Notes under the pieces: model-generated
Database searches by the model: none
What the model was told of the DNA's origin: nothing
Seen by the model: only the letters and a program-made list of their open reading frames with translations
Assembly: GCA_036873755.1 (NCBI GenBank)
Contig: JAVTVY010018673.1
Span: 1 to 64,000 of the forward strand
Length of the DNA: 64,000 nt
DNA from: Hanleya hanleyi
Taxonomy: Eukaryota; Mollusca; Polyplacophora; Lepidopleurida; Hanleyidae
Direction: 5' to 3'
Part shown: piece by piece, positions 7,721 to 14,870 of the stretch
Layout of the letters: each line of letters opens with the position of its first letter
How positions within the stretch are numbered: the first letter of the stretch is position 1
Translations under genes and position numbers: made by a program

Positions 7721-8339
7721 GACCGATTCTGGCTAATGGGAATAAAAATTGTAAATAAAAAAATACCCGGTAGAAAAAATAATTTAAATTAACCGTGCAA
7801 TTTTTGTACACGGGCCCCGAGTGCATAAATTAATAGTCTTGAATCATTAACATAATAAAAATAAAATATTATCATGGCTAGCATCGTATATCAAGTCGTC
7901 ATAATTACCCGAACATTCCTAGTACTCTAAAATAGTGAAACCCGATCCTTGCAAAACCATACTATATAATGGTATAAATACTACACGTACGTGAAGGGTT
8001 TGCTTCAATGTTAAAGTGTGTGCAGCGAGCTCATGACCCCTTTTGAGAGAGCTTATAAATTTAAAGAAACGTGAATTCAATCAAATAATTCATCACATAG
8101 GTAGCCCCCATGCTCGGCTGGTTTCTACTTGAATCAAACAATGTAATTCATACGACAAACACATTTAATAAATTACCCAAAGCATGAATTAGAACAAAAC
8201 GGGGTTTGATTTTAACTGCTATCACAAAGGGGCACGCAACTCTGTTTTGACTCGAAAATTTCAAGCGAAACAGTGTTTTCTTACGTAAGTGTTTTCTTAC
8301 GGTGAAATGAAGGGTGTGTTTTTATCATTTTCTACCGTT
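7721..8339. other. AT-rich gene-free spacer
   Basis: No coding signal seen. A palindrome CTTACGTAAG and a direct repeat GTGTTTTCTTACG lie near 8270-8300. The spacer separates the minus-strand virion block from the accessory block. Confidence 0.5.
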
Positions 8340-8660
8340 CCCTTTGGATAATCGCGCTGAAATTTTCAACGAACTAGTAGAAGGATATAAGAGCTAATCT
8401 ACCTATATTTTTAACCAGGAAAATCATTTTATTTTCAATGGAGCGGGTTTTGTCTTCTATCGTATTTTTCCTTAGGCGAGAAAAAATCACTGAAAATTCA
8501 TACAATAACAATAGAATCGAACGGTAGGGAGCTACAATTTTACATACTAATCCCTCACTTGTCTCAGTTTCATTAGAAATAAAATATATACGGCAGTGAT
8601 ATTGTATTGTCAAAATATAGTCGTTTATAAACGCAAAACAAACACACGCCGAGTTTTCGT
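8340..8660 (+). repeat. Left arm of a ~300-bp diverged inverted repeat (promoter region)
   Basis: The reverse complement of about 10862-11155 aligns here. The best part (8570-8650) includes TAGAAATAAAATATATA, GGCAGTGATATTGTATTGTC and CGTTTATAAACGCAAAA. Weaker matches extend left through CCAGGAAAA, ATTTTATTTTCAATG and AAAATCACT. This arm ends about 45 bp before the TATA box of the plus-strand gene at 8765, so it is upstream promoter DNA duplicated in mirror image. Confidence 0.75.
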
Positions 8661-8706
8661 GTTCGCCACAATCCTGATGGCGTCGCCGACGTCCGCGCGA
8701 AGTACA

Positions 8707-8740
8707 TATATATCTCGGTCAAATTCAAAGGCGCATTCCA
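8707..8740 (+). promoter_or_regulatory. TATA-like core promoter of the 222-aa gene
   Basis: TATATA at 8707-8712 with a candidate start A at 8740 (33 nt) and the ATG at 8765. Confidence 0.45.
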
Positions 8741-8764
8741 AATTTTTACAGACGAGGAAGAAAC

Positions 8765-9433
8765 ATGTCAACAGCAAAGATGTCTACAACTATGTTCAAG
8801 CCCCGAGGGAAGCCACTGACCAGAAGAAAGAAGATCGTGATGAAAAAGATTATCAGAGAGTTTTGGGCAAGCGAGTTTGCCTGTTGGGAGGCGGCCCTGA
8901 CGCATACTACCAACCCAGGCCTGGAGACCGCTAACAATGTGCGCAAATTGTTGGAGGCAGTTAACACCACAATACCGGAAGAGGGATGGTTTAACCTTTT
9001 AAACACCCTCATGAAACAAGAAGCCTGCCCCCCTCCTGCCGCCACAACACCAACGATGCTGCAGCCCTCGACGCCGGCATTCACGTTTGAAAACGTGAAT
9101 GGAGATGACATAATCTTCGTCAAGCCGTCACCACCACTACCATGCACATCAACAGCGCCCAGGGAGGAGGAAGCGGCCGTACCAGCCTTCCCGTTAGAGG
9201 ACCTGCCCTGCCCCCTGGAGAAAGACGACGACACCCCCAGACCACCATCACCCTTTCCCATTATGCTTCTGCCCTCTTGTCTGCAGGAGAATTATGACAG
9301 CGACACGCCGTTAATCATATGGGAAGAGCCTCCACCCACCACCGCTGCCCACCTGTTTGTAGAAGGTCTACCCCTGACCCCGGCATTGCCAGACCCCTAC
9401 AACTATTTTTCGTGCAGCCAGATTGGGGAGTAA
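8765..9433 (+). CDS. Accessory protein with possible death-fold N-terminus and Pro/acidic tail (222 aa)
   Basis: Family not recognised. Residues 1-30 are basic (FKPRGKPLTRRKKIVMKK). Residues about 30-90 look all-helical, ending in VRKLLEAVNTTIPEEGWFNL; the L-L-E-x-V then E-E-G-W-F spacing recalls the helix 4-5 region of CARDs, especially RIG-I-like receptor CARDs, but this is weak pattern evidence. Residues about 95-222 are rich in Pro, Thr, Asp and Glu and look disordered, like a transactivation or docking tail. Its promoter lies in one arm of the inverted repeat, and its message should end in a histone-type stem-loop 44 nt after the stop. Converges with the RING gene at 9955. Confidence 0.65.
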   Translation: MSTAKMSTTMFKPRGKPLTRRKKIVMKKIIREFWASEFACWEAALTHTTNPGLETANNVRKLLEAVNTTIPEEGWFNLLNTLMKQEACPPPAATTPTMLQPSTPAFTFENVNGDDIIFVKPSPPLPCTSTAPREEEAAVPAFPLEDLPCPLEKDDDTPRPPSPFPIMLLPSCLQENYDSDTPLIIWEEPPPTTAAHLFVEGLPLTPALPDPYNYFSCSQIGE

Positions 9434-9448
9434 GTGACTCCCTCCCAG

Positions 9449-9454
9449 AATAAA
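9449..9454 (+). terminator. AATAAA between stop codon and histone-type stem-loop
   Basis: AATAAA lies inside a small hairpin loop (CCCAG...CTGGG) 16 nt after the stop of the 222-aa gene and upstream of the histone-type stem-loop, so two alternative 3'-end signals are present in tandem. Confidence 0.4.
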
Positions 9455-9476
9455 AACTGGGTTAACAAATATCAAC

Positions 9477-9513
9477 GGTTCTTTTCAGAACCAACAAATC
9501 CCTTCGAAAGAGG
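9477..9513 (+). terminator. Histone mRNA-type 3' stem-loop plus purine-rich downstream element
   Basis: GGTTCTTTTCAGAACC (9477-9492) forms a perfect 6-bp stem with a TTTC loop, preceded by ATCAAC and followed by AACAAA. CGAAAGAGGG (about 9504-9513) matches the purine-rich histone downstream element bound by U7 snRNA. In metazoans these two elements direct cleavage without polyadenylation on replication-dependent histone mRNAs and bind SLBP. Confidence 0.85.
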
Positions 9514-9631
9514 GTAAGCTTTTCTAACTGTGGCACATATCAATTTGAAAAAAGCATACAGCCCCATGCCAATATTTTTTTATTAGCCATGCATCACCAA
9601 AAAAATAAACAATCCCAGGCCGATATCAAAC

Positions 9632-9647
9632 AGTTCTTTTTAGAACT
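9632..9647 (+). terminator. Variant histone-type stem-loop copy
   Basis: AGTTCTTTTTAGAACT has a 6-bp stem with a TTTT loop and the flank ATCAAAC. It is like the stem-loop at 9477 but the first G-C pair is A-T. It may be a decayed duplicate in the convergent intergenic region. Confidence 0.5.
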
Positions 9648-9696
9648 AATCTCTTATATGTATACACAGAATTTTTTCTCTGCTCCCAATTAATTG

Positions 9697-9835
9697 TCCG
9701 ACCCATAACGGACGGACTATTTTAATATGTCCGACGATAACGGACTATTTTTTTTATTTTAATTTGTCCGACGATAACGGACTATTTTTTTATTTTAATA
9801 TGTCCGACGATAACGGACATTTATTTTTTTATTTT
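9697..9835. repeat. Tandem repeat with GTCCG...CGGAC hairpins
   Basis: Three to four copies of a ~36-46-bp unit built around GTCCGACGATAACGGAC, each able to form a 5-bp-stem hairpin, separated by T-rich runs. It lies between the two convergent genes, suggesting a bidirectional terminator or spacer; the role is inferred. Confidence 0.7.
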
Positions 9836-9921
9836 ATTTTTAATATAACCCCAATAAATAACGGGTTGAAATTTATAGTACAGGGATAGGTGGGGAATTC
9901 TGTTTTTAATTTTTAGGGTGG

Positions 9922-9937
9922 TTATAAAGATAACCAG
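9922..9937 (-). terminator. Candidate histone-type stem-loop after the minus-strand RING gene
   Basis: The minus strand reads GGTTATCTTTATAACC followed by ACCC: a 6-bp stem and 4-nt loop only 18 nt after the stop, with a histone-like 3' flank. The loop CTTT lacks the usual first U, so this is a variant or chance hairpin. Confidence 0.4.
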
Positions 9938-9954
9938 ATAATGTAATTAACCCA

Positions 9955-10746
9955 TTACATTGTTGATAGGCGTTGTTGTTGACGCTGTGTTCTTTCGGTG
10001 CAAACGGGACATGTGACAGGTAGTAATTCACATATTCGGGGCCTGTTAGCTTCTGCACAGGTGGGAATCTGGGCGATACGGTGGATGCACGTTTCACACA
10101 AAGCTTGATGATTGCACGGGAAGATGGCGAATTTTGCAAATTGATTCGGGCATTCGACACAGGATAAATATAAGTCTCTTTCACGTTCTCTGCGGGTCCC
10201 CAGTGTTGTTGTTCCAATAGACCAAACATAATGTATGTCGTCTTCATTATGGCTTATGTCCCTGTCTCTCACTCTGTTTGTTCTGACATCCTTCGGATTT
10301 TTTCTCACGGCTTTCCGGTTTCTTTCTCTTCTGGAATGTTTCCTGCTGTTTTGCAATACTGTCGTGTCTTCCCTGTTCTTCGCATGTTCGTCTGATGTGT
10401 CTATTATCTGGCTTCTGCTTTCTGGTGCCATTTGTTCATCGGCTTTTTCTTTAGATTGTGATGTCAACAGATTGTCTAACATCAAATCTATGTTGTCAAA
10501 ACATTGGTATGCGTCGTCAACATCCGGCGGTGAAGCTGCTAGAGCGCAGAAGTTACTGAGCTGGGAAGTTTCTGCAGCATTTTCACAATGGGCTGTACTT
10601 GGTAGAGATGGTGAAAATATATCTTTCATTATCGCATCGAACCACGGTTGGTCGTCTTGCAAATTAATCACGGTGTCGAGCAGTGGTACATCATCATGAT
10701 TTGAAATGAAGTCTGATTTGTCCATGATTTCACAGGGTGCCTGCAT
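9955..10746 (-). CDS. RING-finger protein 1 (263 aa), probable E3 ubiquitin ligase
   Basis: The C-terminal RING spans residues about 200-255: CVEC, 11 residues, CNH, LCETC, 25 residues, CPVC, i.e. C-x2-C-x11-C-x-H-x3-C-x2-C-x25-C-x2-C. The N-terminal ~120 residues are acidic and Ser/Asp-rich; a strongly basic middle (KHSRRERNRKAVRKN) looks like a nuclear signal. The frame is open upstream to an ATG at 10833, but the TATA box (10795-10790) and TTCACA initiator (A at 10762) lie inside that part, so I start at 10746 (or 10725). The RING spacing matches the plus-strand RING protein at 11512, and the two genes are divergent, suggesting duplication. Confidence 0.82.
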   Translation of the reverse strand: MQAPCEIMDKSDFISNHDDVPLLDTVINLQDDQPWFDAIMKDIFSPSLPSTAHCENAAETSQLSNFCALAASPPDVDDAYQCFDNIDLMLDNLLTSQSKEKADEQMAPESRSQIIDTSDEHAKNREDTTVLQNSRKHSRRERNRKAVRKNPKDVRTNRVRDRDISHNEDDIHYVWSIGTTTLGTRRERERDLYLSCVECPNQFAKFAIFPCNHQALCETCIHRIAQIPTCAEANRPRICELLPVTCPVCTERTQRQQQRLSTM

Positions 10747-10761
10747 GACTGAGGCTAATTG

Positions 10762-10795
10762 TGAATGCTTGAAAAAAAACTGCGGACTATTTATA
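10762..10795 (-). promoter_or_regulatory. TATA/initiator core promoter of RING gene 1
   Basis: TATAAA (minus, 10795-10790) and ATTCACAA, A at 10762 (33 nt). The same ATTCACAA initiator occurs at the same spacing in the other RING gene. Confidence 0.6.
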
Positions 10796-10861
10796 GTGTA
10801 AAAGTGTGGACCGTAGCGACAACACCCGGTCATCTGCTACCACGGACGCTGCGAAAATCTG

Positions 10862-11155
10862 TGTGTGTTTCTTTTGCGTTTATAAACGACTGTATTTTGA
10901 CAATACAATATCACTGCCATATATATTTTATTTCTAATTCAACTCAGATAATTGATAGTATAGTATGTAAAAAAATTAACCGTCTAACGCTCCATTATCA
11001 TGTTATTATATGATTTTTAGTGATTTTTACACGCTTAATGGAAAAGTACGGTAGTACCAAAAACTCCGTACATTGAAAATAAATCGGTTTTCCTGGCTAA
11101 AAACACATGCAGACTACAGCTTACCATCTTATCATATTACCCTGAAAATTCTAGC
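10862..11155 (-). repeat. Right arm of the ~300-bp diverged inverted repeat (promoter region)
   Basis: Reverse-complement partner of 8340-8660, strongest at 10867-10940. It lies about 70 bp upstream of the TATA box of RING gene 1. The two arms therefore face inward and drive the convergent pair 8765-9433 and 9955-10746. Confidence 0.75.
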
Positions 11156-11257
11156 AAGTTTATCAAAATAAAACTTTAGAAAAAAAATAAAACTTTGAGA
11201 AAAATAAAACACACCATTTTTTAGCGCAGATACCATAATCTTGCACTGACTGACACG

Positions 11258-11460
11258 GGCAGCCGCCATCTTGTACCCAGCACACATTGTACCCATTCAC
11301 CCCAACACACCCATACGCCGCCATCTTGTACCCAGCACACACCACCCAACTCTTACATAACATGTATATTGCCGCCATCTTGTACCCAGCACTGTACCCA
11401 TTGACCCCAACACACACACACACACACGCCGCCATCTTGTACCCAGCACCCATAAGCCGT
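11258..11460 (+). promoter_or_regulatory. YY1-like repeat cluster upstream of RING gene 2 (4 copies)
   Basis: Four copies of GCCGCCATCTTGTACCCAGC, whose complement AAGATGGCGGC matches the known YY1 consensus, are spaced by CA-rich sequence just upstream of the TATA box at 11467. A segment with TTACATAACATGTATATTG plus the motif recurs at 14871, showing common origin with the larger array there. Confidence 0.7.
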
Positions 11461-11466
11461 CTACAC

Positions 11467-11500
11467 TATAAATAACGTGCAGTCTGTTATGATTTATTCA
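11467..11500 (+). promoter_or_regulatory. TATA/initiator core promoter of RING gene 2
   Basis: TATAAA 11467-11472 and ATTCACAAA with A at 11500 (33 nt); the ATG follows 12 nt later. Confidence 0.65.
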
Positions 11501-11511
11501 CAAATTCAATC

Positions 11512-12321
11512 ATGGCTGCCAGAAGACGTCCAATGTTTAGTCACCACCCTGGTAGAGATCCAAGAAATGCTACAGAACACAGACAGGTGCTTAGCAGAGA
11601 AGAAAATGGAGGGATAACGATAATTACAAGCTTTGAGCGAGAACACCAAGCGCTGATCAGACAAAGTACAGAAGAATTGGAACATCTCCGGCAAGATGTA
11701 ACAGCACAAGCAAATGGCCAATTGCAAAGACAACAACAAGACGAAGAAATTAACAGAATGGTGACCGTAGAAGAAGAATCCAACGACACGACGGATGGAG
11801 AAAACGGACAAGACCTTGCATGGTTAAATAGTCGTACACGTGCAACAACAACAACCACGTTGCCTGTCGAAACTCCCAGTATAACCACTTCGGCTGAAGA
11901 CGGTGCACCGTTAAATAACCAACTTGCAACAACATCGCCTGACGAACCTGTCCGTATAACGATTTCGGCTGCAGAAACTCCACTTCCACAATGCCTACAC
12001 GAAGTCGAGGTATCCCGCCTGAACGCCGTGATTAACAACATGCGGGGAGACATGGATGGACTAATGGAGGAGCTTTCCACACAGAAGAAAAAACAATGTA
12101 AAGAAGAAGAAAAAACACGATGTAGTGTGTGTACGGATGCGACGAGTGAGTACGCGGTATTGCCGTGTGGCCACTTGTGTCTATGTCAGGATTGTTGGGT
12201 GACGCTGACGTGCATCGGAGATATGTGTCATTGCGCTGACGTGGGAGAAAACCATCTCAAGGTGAAGTGCCCCATATGCAGGAAGCATGTGGGAGGGATC
12301 AAGAGAATATACAGAGCCTAA
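11512..12321 (+). CDS. RING-finger protein 2 (269 aa), probable E3 ubiquitin ligase
   Basis: A Gln/Glu-rich, partly coiled-coil N-terminus (residues about 35-85) is followed by a Thr/Ser/Pro-rich middle, a short coiled coil (residues about 165-200) and a C-terminal RING: CSVC, 11 residues, CGH, LCQDC, 24 residues, CPICRKHV. The C-terminal position and the PCGH/CPICR features resemble IAP- and Mdm2-type RINGs, but no BIR is seen. The spacing matches RING protein 1. It has its own YY1-like array and TATA box, and a perfect histone-type stem-loop 28 nt after the stop. An E3 role is family knowledge; the target is unknown. Confidence 0.88.
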   Translation: MAARRRPMFSHHPGRDPRNATEHRQVLSREENGGITIITSFEREHQALIRQSTEELEHLRQDVTAQANGQLQRQQQDEEINRMVTVEEESNDTTDGENGQDLAWLNSRTRATTTTTLPVETPSITTSAEDGAPLNNQLATTSPDEPVRITISAAETPLPQCLHEVEVSRLNAVINNMRGDMDGLMEELSTQKKKQCKEEEKTRCSVCTDATSEYAVLPCGHLCLCQDCWVTLTCIGDMCHCADVGENHLKVKCPICRKHVGGIKRIYRA

Positions 12322-12348
12322 GTGTTGTTGTCGTATAACACTTTCAAA

Positions 12349-12388
12349 GGCCCTTTTCAGGGCCAACCCATCTTTCCGAGAGAGAAAA
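12349..12388 (+). terminator. Canonical histone mRNA 3' stem-loop plus downstream element
   Basis: CAAAGGCCCTTTTCAGGGCC gives AAA-GGCCCT-TTTC-AGGGCC (stem-loop at 12349-12364), followed by AACCCA and then CGAGAGAGAAAAC. Stem length, loop, both flanks and the purine-rich downstream element all match the metazoan replication-dependent histone 3' end. It starts 28 nt after the stop of RING gene 2, as in the short 3' UTRs of histone genes. Confidence 0.92.
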
Positions 12389-12399
12389 CTTCTCTGAAC

Positions 12400-13390
12400 A
12401 AAGCACAAAAAATAACACTAGACCCCATCATCCTTTCCCCCCCAAAAAATCAAAGAAAATTTTTTTTTTACTATTTTTTTGAAATTATTGAAAAAAAGGG
12501 GAAACATTGCAGTGGGGGGGACATGGGGAGGGGGGGAGGGAAATGGAATAGCCAAAAAAAATTTTTTTATCATTGAATAAAATGTAAAAAAAAGATTCAT
12601 GAAGCCAAAAAAAATCTTTTTCATTTTATATGTTTTTTTAACAATTAAATATTGAAATTAAGAAAGGGGAGGGGTAAATTGGAGGAGGGGGACAGGGAGT
12701 AAGCAAGGTGGATGGAATAGCCCCAATTTTTTCTTTAATAATGAACCCATGGGGTCGAGTAAGGTATCAAATTGAAGCTGAGGTGAAGGGGCATGTAATG
12801 GGCTGGATGTGGGATTGAACTATGGGCATTTTGCGCATGCGCGGTAACGAAAGGTATGAAAATAGACGTTTTTGGGGCTAGGAGATAGCCAAATTTTTTT
12901 TTTTTAAAATGGACCAATGGGGTCGAGTGAGGTATCAAATTGAAGGTGAGGTGACGGAGCATCTAATGGGCTGGGTGTGGGGTTGAATTAGGGTGATTCT
13001 GCGCATGCGCGGCGGCCGAAGGGTATGAAAATAGCCTTTTTGGAGCTAGGAGAGCCCCTAGTGGCCCAATGGGGTGGAGTGAGGTATCAAATTGAGGTGA
13101 CGGAGCATGTAATGGGCTGGGTGTGGGTTGAAATAATCCTTTTTTTCAATTTTTTTCAATAATTTCAAAAAAATTTAAAAAAAGAATGAACACTAAAGCA
13201 TTTTATTTTTTAATTTTCTACTATTTTTTATTTAACACAAATAGAATGAACGTATTCACAAGGGTATCGAATTTTAATACAATTATATATGAGTATTGAA
13301 TTTTTAATACAATTAACAGTGAAAAAAACTCTTTTAATACGCTCTCAAGCCACTTCAATGAATGTCTATGGTAAATGTTTTTCAACACTT
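12400..13390. repeat. Gene-free AT-rich spacer with three ~140-bp repeats carrying NRF1-like palindromes
   Basis: 12400-12740 is A/T- and G-rich low-complexity DNA. Three copies of a unit with TCGAGTRAGGTATCAAATTG, ATGGGCTGG and TGCGCATGCGCGG lie at about 12745-12895, 12908-13065 and 13066-13130 (the last truncated). Related sequence in inverted orientation occurs at 16270-17075. 13140-13390 is AT-rich with nothing recognised. Confidence 0.6.
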
Positions 13391-13394
13391 GTTC

Positions 13395-14585
13395 TCAATA
13401 GTTCGCCAACAAGACTTGTTTGAATTCATCCTCATGTTTGCGGCCCTGGTAACAGTATATGTAGGTGATAATATCTTCACGTGGAATTTTGGAAGGGCAG
13501 GCCGCTTCTACTCTCAGAGCAATTTGCCTCTCCGTCACGGTCTGTAGTGCTTCAGTGATCAATGCGTATGAGGGTACGCTAGTGTCCTCGGGAATTTGAG
13601 GTCTGATGAGATCGAGGACTGTATCGATGTACTTCTGAGAAATATAGTGAGACACCTGGTGGGCCACAGCGTCACGAATTGCACTGGCGACACTCTGCAA
13701 CTGCCGCCACGCCGTTAATTTCAAAGTGACACCTTGAGGGCAAGCAACCAGCTCTTGCGTATCTAAGCGCCTTCGCCATTTTCGAATATGCACGAGAAGC
13801 TGGTCGTTGTAATAGGCACAGCTCACATAGATGTCGTCACCCACATGAAATTTCGCTTCGTCACTCCCCTGGTCACGAATAACCGCATCGATGGCGTAAT
13901 TAAAGGTCTCCAGTTTTTGCCAGGAAGCGTAGGTCATGGCAATATGCTTACCGGGGCTGTCGTTAAAGCCCGCTGCATTAAAATGCACTTCTTCATCTTT
14001 CACACTCACTGTTAAATAGGGTGAAAGCTCCCAAATGTCCGCTTGAGCTGCCTGGTAAGCTTGCTGGATGAGATTATTGATCTCCTGGACAGACATAGGA
14101 AGTTCTACCTCTTGTTTCACTTGCTGGGGTACTACTACTGGCTGCTCAACCACAGGTATTTCTAACGGTGTTAGTCGAGGGCGTTTGGGTCGGCCAGCAC
14201 GTTTAGCAGGTGTAGTACTCTCTGGGGTAGTGGTGTACGTACGTTTGCTAGCTGTACGCTCTTCGGCGGTATCCATCACTAAGATATCATCATCATCATC
14301 TTGTATAACGTCGTCGGCTTCAAGTAGCTCTGCTAGTTCGGCATTTCCCGTGATCTTCAACCCCTCCACGAAGGCTGAAAATGCATAGGGACCACGCCGC
14401 GGTACACAATCGATGAGAGCTCTGTTTTGTGCTGAAGGAGTTTTCTCTGCCATGATATTTTCCACACTCTCTTTCACGAGTATGTTTTCCTGCATAAGGA
14501 AATCACATAGATCAGGCACATGCTCCATCTCAGCAACGAGGCGAACACGGTACTTTCGTAACTTCGCTTGGTGGACTCCCTCCAT
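13395..14585 (-). CDS. CARD - AT-hook/NLS-like linker - PC4-like fusion protein (396 aa)
   Basis: Residues 1-89 form a CARD: LRKYRVRLVAEM, then LCDFLMQENILVKESVENIM, then NRALIDCVPRRGPYAFSAFV and ELAELLE, the classic helix pattern including the RRGPxAFxxF core. Residues about 90-105 are highly acidic. Residues 128-138 read KRAGRPKRPRL, which is NLS/AT-hook-like. Two PC4-like units follow: about 190-235 and, much clearer, 246-306 (FHVGDDIYVSCAY, LLVHIRKWRR, GVTLKLTAWRQLQSV). The last 90 residues are helical and unassigned. The frame is open upstream of 14585 but without an ATG. CARDs bind other CARDs in apoptosis and inflammation; PC4 binds ssDNA and transcription machinery. A decoy or adaptor role is inferred. 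Confidence 0.85.
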   Translation of the reverse strand: MEGVHQAKLRKYRVRLVAEMEHVPDLCDFLMQENILVKESVENIMAEKTPSAQNRALIDCVPRRGPYAFSAFVEGLKITGNAELAELLEADDVIQDDDDDILVMDTAEERTASKRTYTTTPESTTPAKRAGRPKRPRLTPLEIPVVEQPVVVPQQVKQEVELPMSVQEINNLIQQAYQAAQADIWELSPYLTVSVKDEEVHFNAAGFNDSPGKHIAMTYASWQKLETFNYAIDAVIRDQGSDEAKFHVGDDIYVSCAYYNDQLLVHIRKWRRRLDTQELVACPQGVTLKLTAWRQLQSVASAIRDAVAHQVSHYISQKYIDTVLDLIRPQIPEDTSVPSYALITEALQTVTERQIALRVEAACPSKIPREDIITYIYCYQGRKHEDEFKQVLLANY

Positions 14586-14824
14586 GACTGTGGGCTCAGG
14601 CTGATGAGCAACTGCTACGGTGTAAAAGTCTGATGAATTTGCACTGGTAAAAGTGAAAAAAGTAAAAGGGTTCCCCACAGCTGATACAAAACAGGCAAGC
14701 AGGCTGGATGACTGGCTAGAGGTGAAGCAGACTAGAGGTGAAGCAGGCAGGCAGGCAGGTAAACAGGCTGGGAGACAGGTCAGGTCAGGTAAGTCACAGT
14801 GCTCCGCAAAAGTAGTGCAATGAA
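14586..14824 (-). promoter_or_regulatory. Unusually long leader of the CARD-PC4 gene
   Basis: The predicted start at about 14825 leaves a ~240-nt leader, against 10-25 nt for the other viral genes. It contains GCAGGCAGG/CAGGTCAGG-type short repeats and, on the minus strand, a strong polypyrimidine-CAG acceptor-like site (about 14643-14668). No good donor is seen, so an intron is only possible. Confidence 0.35.
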
Positions 14825-14857
14825 TGCACCCTACCCTAAAAATGGACTCCTTTTATA
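14825..14857 (-). promoter_or_regulatory. TATA core promoter of the CARD-PC4 gene
   Basis: GTATAAAAGG (TATAAA 14857-14852 on minus) with GCATTC, A at 14825, 32 nt away. Confidence 0.5.
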
Positions 14858-14870
14858 CGTTTTCAACTCT

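Noticed and set aside
9201..9219. LxCxE-like retinoblastoma-binding motif in the 222-aa protein
   Set aside because: The sequence is L-P-C-P-L-E, one residue too long for LxCxE, so I do not claim pRb binding.
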